Notes: generated by a model not told the origin, from the letters alone. A DNA stretch of 26,139 nucleotides from an uncultured Clostridia bacterium (GCA_958420075.1 CATZIM010000004.1:1-26139); one strand, 5' to 3'. Positions 6,930 through 14,193 are shown, numbered from the stretch's first letter. Made by a program: numbers and translations.

Positions 6930-8273
6930 TTATTTCCCTGCAATATCCATTTCTCTCACCCGTACGGAGGGTGCCCCCTTGCCGCCGCTGGTGAAATACA
7001 GGTCATTTGCCGCTTCTGTGATGTTTTTCAGCAGTTCATAAAAATTCCCTGCTACGGTAATTTGTTCCACCGCCTGTCCCAGTTTGCCTTCTGTCACCAG
7101 AAAACCTTCCGCCGACAGGGAGAAATCACCGGAAACGGTATTGGCTCCGGCATGAAGCCCCGTAATATCCGTAATGAGGATGCCTTCGCCCATGTCCGCC
7201 AGAAGTTCCTCCTGACTGCGCTGTCCCGGTGCTAGATAGAAATTGGTCACCGCCGTTTTGATGGGTGCCGTCAGACCTGCCTTAAAGCCATTGCCTGTGG
7301 AAGGAACGCCGTCTTTTCTTGCCGCCTTCCGGTTATACAGGTATGTTTTCAGCACACCATTCTCCACAACGGCTTTGTTATAACAAGGTACCCCTTCACT
7401 GTCAAAAGGCGTAGAAGCGTACCCCTCCGGCAGCAGAGGATCATCCCGCAGTGTCACACAATCTGCGGCGATCTGTTCTCCCACTTTTCCGCCCAGCATG
7501 GAAAATCCTTTCTGGATGTTTTCCGCAAAGAATACTCCGCAGAATACCCCCAGAAAGTTTGCCATAACAGGGCCATCCAGCACCACTTTATATTTTCCGC
7601 TGGCAATAGGCGCCGCGCCCAAATGGCTTGCGGCAATCTGTGCCGCCTTTCTGCCTGTTGCCACAGGGTCAAACTGTTTCCAGTCGTTGCCTTTCCAGAA
7701 GTGGGAGCCAGTCTTGACTTCTTCCCCATCTTTTGCAATGGCACAGACGTAAGCCGTCACGCTGTTTTTTGCATGGTAGAGGGATAAACCGTAGCTGTTG
7801 GCAATGGCGGTTTCCATCCAATCCGTATCCAGCACGCAGTAATCCATGGAAGCAATGGAATCTTCCCCTTTCAGGGCAGCGTGTTCCATTTTCTTTGCCG
7901 CCAGTATCTTTTCTTCTGTGGTCAACCGTTCCAGTGCCTTGTTTTCCCCTTCCAGAGCAGGATAAACGTCACCAGCATGGTACAGTTCCTCCCATTCGCT
8001 TTCGGAAAGAAGTTCCGCATGTTCCTTCGCCGCCGCCACCAGATAATCCGCCGCCGGTTCTGTCAGTTTTTCCGTATAGGCATAGCCTGTCCGTCCCTGC
8101 CATGTGCCGCGGAAAGAAATCCCCTGCAATGCGCTGTTTTCGTAATCGGAAACTTCTCCCTCCATAATCATAACTTCAAAATGTTTGCTGCCTTTATAAT
8201 ATACCTCGCAGTCGGTAAATCCTGCCGCAAGGGCTTTTTCTATGAGTATTTTCTGAAAATTCTTGTAATCCAT
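6930..8273 (-). CDS. pmbA: TldE/PmbA family metalloprotease partner
   Basis: The non-catalytic partner of the heterodimeric TldD/TldE protease, which trims peptides and unfolded substrates (microcin B17, CcdA) in E. coli. The 447-residue protein has the N-terminal family domain (DCEVYYKGSKHFEVMIMEGEVSDYE) and the C-terminal domain with SGDFSLSAEGFLVTEGKL and GRR/GxFY-like blocks. It lacks the HExxxH metal motif present in its neighbour, as expected for TldE. The ATG comes 9 nt after the tldD stop and uses the GGGGG at the very end of tldD as its ribosome site, so the two are probably translationally coupled and made in equal amounts. Last gene of the recU-tldD-pmbA operon. Confidence 0.93.
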   Translation of the reverse strand: MDYKNFQKILIEKALAAGFTDCEVYYKGSKHFEVMIMEGEVSDYENSALQGISFRGTWQGRTGYAYTEKLTEPAADYLVAAAKEHAELLSESEWEELYHAGDVYPALEGENKALERLTTEEKILAAKKMEHAALKGEDSIASMDYCVLDTDWMETAIANSYGLSLYHAKNSVTAYVCAIAKDGEEVKTGSHFWKGNDWKQFDPVATGRKAAQIAASHLGAAPIASGKYKVVLDGPVMANFLGVFCGVFFAENIQKGFSMLGGKVGEQIAADCVTLRDDPLLPEGYASTPFDSEGVPCYNKAVVENGVLKTYLYNRKAARKDGVPSTGNGFKAGLTAPIKTAVTNFYLAPGQRSQEELLADMGEGILITDITGLHAGANTVSGDFSLSAEGFLVTEGKLGQAVEQITVAGNFYELLKNITEAANDLYFTSGGKGAPSVRVREMDIAGK

Positions 8274-8282
8274 TCTTTTCGG

Positions 8283-9665
8283 TTACCCCCTTCCGCCTAC
8301 GGTCATTTCCTTGACCCGAATCATAGGCTGTCCCACATCTGTGGGAATGGAGCCGCTGATGCTGCCACACATGCCCTGTGCCCGCTTCAGGTTATTGCCC
8401 ACTTTGTCAATCTGCATAAGGACTTCCGCCCCCTTGCCGATGAGGGTCGCTCCACGGACAGGTTCACAAATCTGTCCATTCCGGATGATATAAGCTTCCA
8501 GCACCGCAAAGTTGAAGGCCCCCGTTGCCGGGTCTACACTGCCGCCGCCCATTTGCTTTGCGTACAGCCCATAAGGCGTGTCAGCAATGATGCTTTCCGG
8601 CGTGCTGTTTCCCGGTGCCAAAAATGTATTTGTCATGCGGCTGGTAGGCGCAAAACGGTAGTTTTCCCGTCTGGCACTGCCTGTCACTGCCGCTCCCATC
8701 TTTCTGCCATTCATACGGTCAACCAGATAGGTTTTCAGGATGCCGTTTTCAATGAGTATATTCCGTCTGGTGGGTGTGCCCTCGTCATCCATGTTGGCGG
8801 AACCCCAGCCATTGGGGATGGTGCCGTCATCAATGGCTGTCACCAGAGGAGACGCAATCTGCTGTCCCAGTTTTCCAGCAAATACAGAAGCATTTCTTGC
8901 CACTGCCGTGGCTTCCAGCCCATGTCCGCAGGCTTCATGGAAAATAACGCCGCCAAAACCATTGTCAATGACTACGGGCATTTTTCCAGCGGGACAAGGT
9001 TTTGCCCCCAGCATGGTAATGGCAATCCTTGCCGCTTCTCTTGCCGTATCTTCCACGTTAATCTGGTCGAAAAGTTCAAAGCCAACCGAACCGCCGGGGC
9101 CCAGATGTCCGCTCTGCTTTTCTGTAGCAGAAGACGCCACTGCTTCCACAGTAAAACGGCTCCGCACCCGTCTTTCTTCCGCCCAAACGCCTTCGGAATT
9201 GGCAACCAATACGTTTTTGGTCACATCCAGAAAGCCTGTGCGGGTCTGGGTAATGGCAGGGTCATAGGCAAAAGCCGCCGCCGATGCCGCCGCCAGATAG
9301 TCCGCTTTTTTCCGTTTTTCCACATCGTCGGGCAGTACAAAAATGGGGTTGATGTTCTGCCATTGACGTGTTTTCCAGTCCGGCAGACGGAGCAGTTGTG
9401 TGCCTTTTACCGTAGACGCCATTTCCCGTGCTGTCCGCACCAGATTTTCTTCGGAAGTATCATTGACAAAGGCGTAAATGACACGATTGCCGCAGAACAA
9501 GCGAATGCCTGCGCCGTAATCCAGTCCGCCCAAAGCCGTTTCCACCTGCCCGTTCACCATGGCAATATGATTGCGCTTGGTCTGTTCCACATAAAGTTCC
9601 GCAAAGTCCGCCCCTGTTTCCAGAGCCGCTTCCAATGTATGTTCCACCACAGATTTTTTCAGCAT
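8283..9665 (-). CDS. tldD: TldD family zinc metalloprotease
   Basis: Catalytic subunit of the TldD/TldE protease. The 460 residues include HEACGHGLE (about residue 243), the HExxxHxxE-type zinc signature. The N-terminal half (GADFAELYVEQTKRNHIAMVNGQVE) and the C-terminal region (GGSVDPATGAFNFAVLEAYIIRNGQI and VGQPMIRVKEMTVGG) match the family along its full length. The start at 9665 overlaps the recU stop as ATGCTGA, with AGGAAG 9 nt upstream inside recU. It is directly followed by pmbA. In E. coli the two genes are unlinked, so the adjacency supports complex formation. The natural substrate here is unknown; no peptide-toxin genes lie nearby. Confidence 0.95.
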   Translation of the reverse strand: MLKKSVVEHTLEAALETGADFAELYVEQTKRNHIAMVNGQVETALGGLDYGAGIRLFCGNRVIYAFVNDTSEENLVRTAREMASTVKGTQLLRLPDWKTRQWQNINPIFVLPDDVEKRKKADYLAAASAAAFAYDPAITQTRTGFLDVTKNVLVANSEGVWAEERRVRSRFTVEAVASSATEKQSGHLGPGGSVGFELFDQINVEDTAREAARIAITMLGAKPCPAGKMPVVIDNGFGGVIFHEACGHGLEATAVARNASVFAGKLGQQIASPLVTAIDDGTIPNGWGSANMDDEGTPTRRNILIENGILKTYLVDRMNGRKMGAAVTGSARRENYRFAPTSRMTNTFLAPGNSTPESIIADTPYGLYAKQMGGGSVDPATGAFNFAVLEAYIIRNGQICEPVRGATLIGKGAEVLMQIDKVGNNLKRAQGMCGSISGSIPTDVGQPMIRVKEMTVGGRG

Positions 9666-10216
9666 GTGCCATCACTTCCTTTCGGTTCCGTTTCTTCCAG
9701 ATAGCGGGCAATGGCTTCCAGATAATGAAGCATGCCGCCGCCCTGCTGGAATATCTGATATTTTTTCTCAAAAGCGGCATAGGGGATGGATTTGCGTCCG
9801 CCTTTCTGTGCCGCCTCCCAATAGGTCTGCAACGTTTCCAACGGCAGAAAATAATATTCCCCCAATGTGGAAAAATACACCAGCAAAAAAGCAATGCCCC
9901 GCTGTGCCTGAAAATCCTCCATAAACCGGAGCTGATGCTCGTGGATATTCTGGAGGGGCAGGTGCTTCTGCGCCGTTTCCTTGGCATCAAAGCATACGGG
10001 AATCCCCTGCACCACGCCCATATAGTCTACGGTACTGTTCTGGTCGAAGTATGCCAGCGTAATGGTGCGGCGTTTGTTGTCCACCTCCACTGGCGTGATG
10101 GGTGTGGGTATTTTCTGAAACAATGCCAGCCCTTTTTTCCGGTAGGATTCGTTTGTAAAATTGATGATTTCTTCTAAAGCGCTGCCCCGCAGCCCTCTGG
10201 AATTCCAGTATGCCAT
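9659..10216 (-). CDS. recU: Holliday junction resolvase RecU
   Basis: Structure-specific endonuclease that cuts four-way DNA junctions in Firmicutes, acting with RuvAB. The 185 residues are close to the family size. The N-terminus has NSRGLRGSALEEIINFTNESYRKKG and the basic-to-PTPI block (QKIPTPITPVE). The PD-(D/E)XK active site appears as STVDY (about residue 70) followed by CFDAKET, so the usual FEAKET Glu is Asp here, a conservative change. The start at 10216 uses a perfect AGGAGG 5 nt upstream; the longer frame extends into the promoter. Its stop overlaps the tldD start. In Bacillus recU pairs with the ponA PBP gene; here it heads a tldD-pmbA operon. Confidence 0.93.
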   Translation of the reverse strand: MAYWNSRGLRGSALEEIINFTNESYRKKGLALFQKIPTPITPVEVDNKRRTITLAYFDQNSTVDYMGVVQGIPVCFDAKETAQKHLPLQNIHEHQLRFMEDFQAQRGIAFLLVYFSTLGEYYFLPLETLQTYWEAAQKGGRKSIPYAAFEKKYQIFQQGGGMLHYLEAIARYLEETEPKGSDGTC

Positions 10217-10227
10217 ATGACCTCCTA

Positions 10228-10279
10228 GGGAAAAATTCCCCCTGTTATGTTCTGCAAATTTTATTTTGCAGACATTATA
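10228..10279 (-). promoter_or_regulatory. recU operon promoter (extended -10) and leader hairpins
   Basis: On the minus strand TGGTATAAT gives an extended -10 (TATAAT at 10279-10274). The only -35-like element, TTGCGC, is 19 nt upstream. Right after it is a perfect 8-bp stem, TCTGCAAA/TTTGCAGA (10251-10272). Then a GGGGAATTTTTCCC hairpin ends just before the ribosome site of recU. Confidence 0.65.
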
Positions 10280-10309
10280 CCACAGTTTTGGTTTCACGGC
10301 GCAACTATT

Positions 10310-11107
10310 TTAATGACTGCCAGCCAGCTCCGATACCGTCACAAAACGGATGCCTTCTTTTTCCAGTTCCGGCGCCATTTCCGCCAAAACCTGTGCTGTC
10401 AATACGCCCCCTTCCGGCCCCACATGACCGATGGCAACGGCGCTTCCTTTTGCCTTGGCAATGTCCGCCGCTTCCCGCAGCCGTTCCTCCACTACGCTCT
10501 TTTCCGTGGTGCTGTCCAGAAATACATCCCGTTCCAGCAGTTTCACCCCTTTTTCTCCTGCCAGTGTGCCGCATTTGCTCTCCGCCGTGGTGACGCTGTC
10601 CACAAACACGCCGCCTTTTTCCCGTACCACATCCAGCACACATCCCAAGGTATTCGCGTCCTCCATGACTGCCGAACCCATGTGGTTATTGACCCCTGCC
10701 GCCTGTGGCACCGCACAGTACGCCGCTTCCATGCACTGCCGGACTTCCGCCGCCGACATGCCCCGGCACACAGCCCCGTCCCCTACCCATTCGGGCTTTC
10801 CCGTCAGGGATTCCATGGGCATATGTATGATAACTTCTTTTCCTGCCGCTTTCGCCTGTTCCGCGTTTTCCGCCGTATGGGAAGAAAAAGGCAGTACCGC
10901 CGCTGTAAAAGGAATGTCCAGCGCCAGCATTTCCGCCGTTCCCGCGCCGTTGTAGCCAAAATCGTCAATGATGACCGCCAGTTTTGCCTCCTCCACCGTC
11001 ATTTGCGCCGCCGGTACAAAAGCCGCCTGCAATTTCCCCGCTGTCCGGCCCGCCAGAAAACAACACACAAACAGCAGTCCAATCCCAAAACATTTCTTCT
11101 TTTTCAT
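10310..11107 (-). CDS. Divergent polysaccharide deacetylase family protein
   Basis: Extracytoplasmic or membrane-anchored protein of the divergent polysaccharide deacetylase family (PF04748, YibQ-like), a NodB-fold relative whose activity is largely uncharacterised. The N-terminus is KKKK followed by a hydrophobic segment (about 7-25), a signal peptide or anchor with no clear lipobox. The fold is recognised from KLAVIIDDFGYN (about 45), IPFTAAVLPFSSHT, EVIIHMPMES and GVNNHMGSAVM, which carry the Asp and His residues of the active site. The end (KGSAVAIGHVGPEGG, IRFVTVSEL) is typical. The start at 11107 has GGAAG 9 nt upstream; an ATG at 11116 is too close to that site. It lies upstream of recU on the same strand, but recU has its own promoter. 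Confidence 0.9.
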   Translation of the reverse strand: MKKKKCFGIGLLFVCCFLAGRTAGKLQAAFVPAAQMTVEEAKLAVIIDDFGYNGAGTAEMLALDIPFTAAVLPFSSHTAENAEQAKAAGKEVIIHMPMESLTGKPEWVGDGAVCRGMSAAEVRQCMEAAYCAVPQAAGVNNHMGSAVMEDANTLGCVLDVVREKGGVFVDSVTTAESKCGTLAGEKGVKLLERDVFLDSTTEKSVVEERLREAADIAKAKGSAVAIGHVGPEGGVLTAQVLAEMAPELEKEGIRFVTVSELAGSH

Positions 11108-11173
11108 GGCATCCACTTCCGTTTTTTACCTTTATCCTATCCCCCTTTTCTTGTCCTTATGCCTTTTGGGCAG

Positions 11174-11212
11174 AAAAAAAGCCGGTATCCGCCAAAGAAA
11201 GCAGATACCGAC
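11174..11212 (-). terminator. Terminator of the MATE gene
   Basis: On the minus strand GGTCGGTATC pairs with GATACCGGCT-type sequence: 7 perfect pairs CGGTATC/GATACCG plus flanking pairs. Seven T follow. It begins about 7 nt after the MATE stop codon. Confidence 0.88.
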
Positions 11213-11218
11213 CAAATA

Positions 11219-12589
11219 TTATGCCATACTGTTTTTCTTCCAGAACCGGAACTCTGTCCAGATGAGCACTGCCGCCAGCAGACACGCCAGCACATCGGCA
11301 ATGGGCGCCGCCGCCAATGCCCCTGTCAATCCGAATCTGCCGGACAAAATCAATGCCAGGGGAATCAGAAAGATAATCTGTCTGGACAATGCCACCAACA
11401 GGGATTTTGCGGGCTTGCCAATAGCCTGGAAAAAGGATGCTGTCACCTGCGGCAGGCCGTACACGAAGAATCCCAGCATATACAGCCGGAAACAGAACAC
11501 CGCAAATTCCAGATACAGGGGTTCGTTCTTTACAAATAACCCAGCCATGAAGCCGCCGCCCAGCTGGAAAATGCCGAACCACACGATGGAAATGATGAAT
11601 GATACCGTCACCGCTACACGGAAGGTCTGTTTTACCCTGCCATACTGTTTTGCGCCGAAATTGTAGCCGTTGATGGGCTGTGTACCGGATGCCACCCCAA
11701 CGAACATGGCATGTGCCACCTGATAAATCTTCATCATGATGCCGTAGCAGGACAGGGCGATTTCACTGCCGTATTTTGTCACAGCACCACAGTCTGTCAT
11801 AAGGTTATTCATAACGATTTGTGTCAGCGCCGTTGCCATCTGCATACAGAAACTGGGGAAACCCAGAGAAAGGATGCTGCCGCAGGTCTTGCCGGACAGT
11901 TTCAGGTATTTTTTATAGAAAGTGATGTGTTCAAATCTGGGGATATACGCCACGCAGATCAGTCCAGCCACTACCTGCCCGATGATGGTTGCGATAGCCG
12001 CCCCTGTGACACCCATGTCAAAGCCGAAAATGAAGATCGGGTCTAAAACCAGATTGATGCCGGCCCCAATCATCATGCTCCGCATGGTGTACTTAGGATT
12101 GCCGTCCGAACGGATGATTGCCGTAAATGCCATATTTGCCATCTGAAAGGGCAGCCCCAAAGCAAGGATGCGCATATAGGTCACAGACAAATCCAAAACC
12201 GCGTCCGACGCCCCGAAAAGGCGGGCGCAGGCAGGACCGCCGATGATAATGACAGCCGCCAAAAGAACCCCTGCCAGTATCAGCAGCACAAAGGCATTTC
12301 CGAATGTCTGTTCCGCTTTGTCCCGTTCCTTTCTGCCCAGACAAAGGCTGATGTTGGCGGCGCAGCCGTCCCCCACCATAAGGGCAAGGGCTGCCGAAAT
12401 GGTAATCATAGGGAAAGCCACATTGGTGGCCGCCACGCCATTGATGCCCACAGCACGCCCCACGAAAATCTGATCCACAATGTTATACAGACAGTTGACA
12501 ATGAGCGTCAGCACTGTCGGTATGGAAAACTGCATCAATAACTTACTGATCTTTTCCGTACCCAGAATGTTTTCTTTTCCCGTTTCCAT
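11219..12589 (-). CDS. MATE family efflux transporter under a flavin-type riboswitch
   Basis: A 12-helix membrane antiporter of the MATE family, in the branch containing MepA and other Firmicute pumps. The 456 residues show repeated long hydrophobic segments and MATE signatures: PTVLTLIVNCLYNIVDQIFVGRAVG (helices 1-2), GDGCAANISLCLGRK (about 73-87) and, in the second half, a repeat with QPINGYNFGAKQYGRVKQTFR. GAGGAGGG lies 6 nt before the ATG. It is a single-gene unit: promoter, riboswitch and terminator lie upstream and another terminator follows. Some MATE proteins export flavins (Bfe of Shewanella, YeeO of E. coli). With the riboswitch this suggests export of riboflavin-like compounds or flavin breakdown products; the cargo is inferred from regulation, not from the protein sequence. 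Confidence 0.93.
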   Translation of the reverse strand: METGKENILGTEKISKLLMQFSIPTVLTLIVNCLYNIVDQIFVGRAVGINGVAATNVAFPMITISAALALMVGDGCAANISLCLGRKERDKAEQTFGNAFVLLILAGVLLAAVIIIGGPACARLFGASDAVLDLSVTYMRILALGLPFQMANMAFTAIIRSDGNPKYTMRSMMIGAGINLVLDPIFIFGFDMGVTGAAIATIIGQVVAGLICVAYIPRFEHITFYKKYLKLSGKTCGSILSLGFPSFCMQMATALTQIVMNNLMTDCGAVTKYGSEIALSCYGIMMKIYQVAHAMFVGVASGTQPINGYNFGAKQYGRVKQTFRVAVTVSFIISIVWFGIFQLGGGFMAGLFVKNEPLYLEFAVFCFRLYMLGFFVYGLPQVTASFFQAIGKPAKSLLVALSRQIIFLIPLALILSGRFGLTGALAAAPIADVLACLLAAVLIWTEFRFWKKNSMA

Positions 12590-12612
12590 GCCATTCCCTC
12601 CTCATTTTGCAG

Positions 12613-12712
12613 AAAAAAAAGACGCCTTTCGGCGTCCTTTTGAAATTCTTCTGTTCTCTGGACAGCCGAAAAAATCAATGTGATATCCATTGTATTTCTT
12701 CTCCCATCCAGA
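12613..12712 (-). promoter_or_regulatory. Riboswitch expression platform with competing helices (predicted ON switch)
   Basis: The segment 12674-12657 (B) has two partners. It pairs with the aptamer's 3' strand 12712-12694 (A), continuing into a CAATG/CATTG hairpin, about 23 bp in all. It also pairs with the 5' half and loop of the terminator: 12671-12660 with 12637-12627 (C), 11 bp with one bulged U. The terminator is GACGCC (12636-12631), GAAA, GGCGTC (12626-12621) and eight T. Ligand holding A in the aptamer frees B to block the terminator, so binding should switch the gene on. Confidence 0.75.
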
Positions 12713-12800
12713 CTGTCTGTCGGCTTCGTAATTGCAACGAATCAGCCTTTCGGCTCGCGGGCTGTTACCGCCGGTAGAGATGCACTCGTTTCCGAAGAAT
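12696..12800 (-). promoter_or_regulatory. Variant FMN-type riboswitch aptamer
   Basis: Minus-strand RNA. The RFN core is plain: ACCGGCGGTAA (12775-12765), AGCCCGCGAGCCGAAAGGC (12763-12745), AAGCCGAC (12726-12719) and AGTCTGGATGGGAGAAG (12714-12698). P1 is TTCTTC (12799-12794) with GAAGAA (12701-12696). The 5' junction differs from consensus: CTTCGG is followed by AAACGAG (12791-12785) where FMN riboswitches have GGCAGGG, and loop 2 is two bases shorter. In the known FMN riboswitch structure the altered junction nucleotides lie near the ribityl-phosphate part of the ligand. This fits the rare variant class described from C. difficile and relatives, which does not recognise FMN. Confidence 0.9.
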
Positions 12801-12815
12801 GTGTCTTTGTTCTGT

Positions 12816-13316
12816 TTATTTTACATCATCGACAGGCTTTCCGCAAGCGCCGCAGAATTTTTGCCCTTCTGCCAAAGGCGCACCACAGCCGCCGCAGAAT
12901 CTGCCCACTTCGCCGTCAGCGTCAGTGATTTGCACATCACCGGCTGCCTCCGCCGCTTTCTGGGCTGCCCTCTCTGCCGCCTCCTGTGCCGCAGCTTCCG
13001 CTTCCAGACGTTTCTGCTCTGCCCGTTCCGCTTTTTCCGCTTCCCGGTCTGCTTTCACCTGTTCGATTTCCGCTTCCAGTTCTTTGATGCGGTCCTGTGC
13101 CTTTACGATTTTATCACAAATGGCTGTGGCTTCTTCGTCCAGCTGATCGCCCATGACGAATCTTGCCCAGTAATACATGCCAAGTTCCCGCTGGTACTCA
13201 TTGATATTGCCTTTCTGTATGACAATATCGCTGTTGATGCGGTTGATTTCCAGCCCATCGTTGGCTTTGTCCGCCGCAGTTCTTGCCAGTTCTCCTAATT
13301 TATCCAAAAAAGCCAT
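12816..13316 (-). CDS. Coiled-coil protein with C-terminal zinc ribbon, function unknown
   Basis: A 166-residue cytoplasmic protein. The N-terminal part (about 1-70) is helical and includes NRINSDIVIQKGNINEYQRELG. A charged, Ala/Glu/Lys/Arg-rich coiled coil follows (about 75-128). It ends in a compact zinc ribbon with two CxxC knuckles, FCGGCG and FCGACG (about 141-160). Such zinc-ribbon proteins are common in Clostridia and often act as adaptors, but no specific role can be assigned. The start at 13316 has AGGAGG 8 nt upstream; the extra 17 residues of the longer frame precede that site. It is upstream of the MATE unit but has no visible terminator between, so read-through into the riboswitch is possible. 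Confidence 0.8.
   Translation of the reverse strand: MAFLDKLGELARTAADKANDGLEINRINSDIVIQKGNINEYQRELGMYYWARFVMGDQLDEEATAICDKIVKAQDRIKELEAEIEQVKADREAEKAERAEQKRLEAEAAAQEAAERAAQKAAEAAGDVQITDADGEVGRFCGGCGAPLAEGQKFCGACGKPVDDVK
12818..12846 (-). promoter_or_regulatory. Promoter of the riboswitch-MATE unit
   Basis: On the minus strand TTGCGG (12846-12841), a 17-nt spacer and TAAAAT (12823-12818). The -10 overlaps the final codons and stop of the zinc-ribbon gene. The predicted start falls near 12811, about 10 nt before the aptamer P1 helix. Confidence 0.65.
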
Positions 13317-13382
13317 TTCCAGCGCCTCCTCATTTGTTCCATTTGCTTTGTATATTCGCCAAAACATACGCTTTTTCCTGCA

Positions 13383-13408
13383 AAAAAGCAGAAAAATGCA
13401 TCTGCTTG
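13383..13408 (-). terminator. Terminator-like hairpin in the leader of the zinc-ribbon gene
   Basis: On the minus strand AGCAGA (13408-13403) pairs with TCTGCT and is followed by five to six T. No upstream minus-strand gene needs it, since xpt diverges. It may therefore be an attenuator about 70 nt before the zinc-ribbon start, or a chance hairpin. Confidence 0.4.
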
Positions 13409-13532
13409 CACGAATTTTGTATCTTTCCCCCTGTTTTTTTCCTGTCCATTAGGGAAAGCGTCCGAAAATTGCTCCTTTTCTTTGGACTTTTCCTCTAAAT
13501 GCACAAAAAACGCCGTTTTCCCAAAACACCTG

Positions 13533-13561
13533 TTTACATTGCAAAAATACTACCGTATAAT
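13533..13561 (+). promoter_or_regulatory. Sigma-A promoter of xpt
   Basis: TTTACA (13533-13538), a 17-nt spacer and a perfect TATAAT (13556-13561). The leader is only about 50 nt, too short for the usual purine riboswitch. Confidence 0.85.
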
Positions 13562-13617
13562 GATAATACTTTATTTTGATACGGAACGTGTTATTGCAGT
13601 GAGAGGGAGTCTGAATC

Positions 13618-14193
13618 ATGGAGTTGTTGAAACAAAGAATATTAAAAGATGGGACAGAAATCGGAACGGAAGTCGTGAAAGTAGATTCTTTTCTGAACCA
13701 TCAGTTAGATATCGGTCTGTTTATGGCGCTGGGCAAGGAGATCCATCGTCGTTTCGGTCATCTGGGCATCAATAAAATCCTGACCATCGAAGCGTCCGGC
13801 ATCGGCATCGCTGCCATCACCGCCATTTATTTTGATCTGGTGCCTGTGGTTTTCGCCAAGAAAGCACAGCCCAATACCATGACAGAGGAATTTTACGGCG
13901 CGCCCGTCAAATCCTTTACAAAGGGTACCGTGTCCATCGCTCGTGTATCCAAAAATTATCTCAACGCCAATGATAAAGTTTTGATCATTGATGATTTTCT
14001 TGCCCATGGCGAAGCAGCAGCAGGTCTTGCCAATCTGGTAGAACAGGCAGGCGGCACTGTATGCGGCATTGCAGCCATCATCGAAAAGGAATTCCAGGGC
14101 GGCAGCAAAAAACTCAGAGATGCCGGCTATCTGGTAGATTCTCTGGCTGTCATCACCAAAGTGGAAAACGGCAAGATCTACTTCAAAGACTGA
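13618..14193 (+). CDS. xpt: Xanthine phosphoribosyltransferase
   Basis: Purine salvage enzyme that joins xanthine to PRPP to give XMP, in the cytoplasm. The 191 residues match Xpt in full: MELLKQRILKDGTEIG at the start, VDSFLNHQLDIGLF, ILTIEASGIGIA, VFAKKAQPNTM and the PRPP-binding loop VLIIDDFLAHGEAA (about 122-135), then AGGTVCGIAAIIEKEFQGG. AGAGGGAG lies 10 nt before the ATG. It has its own strong promoter and a strong terminator, so it is a single-gene unit. In Bacillus xpt pairs with pbuX under a guanine riboswitch; neither is present here, so the control of this copy must differ. Confidence 0.96.
   Translation: MELLKQRILKDGTEIGTEVVKVDSFLNHQLDIGLFMALGKEIHRRFGHLGINKILTIEASGIGIAAITAIYFDLVPVVFAKKAQPNTMTEEFYGAPVKSFTKGTVSIARVSKNYLNANDKVLIIDDFLAHGEAAAGLANLVEQAGGTVCGIAAIIEKEFQGGSKKLRDAGYLVDSLAVITKVENGKIYFKD

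Larger units (their letters stand above)
13317..13617. other. Divergent intergenic region between the zinc-ribbon gene and xpt
   Basis: This 301-nt AT-rich gap holds the attenuator-like hairpin (13383-13408) and the xpt promoter (13533-13561). There is no purine riboswitch core and no supported gene. Confidence 0.65.

Noticed and set aside
7881..9704. 607-codon open frame on the plus strand opposite tldD and pmbA
   Set aside because: It spans two well-identified genes and their junction on the other strand; composition artefact.
13562..13617. Possible purine riboswitch before xpt
   Set aside because: The leader is too short and lacks the conserved purine aptamer loops.
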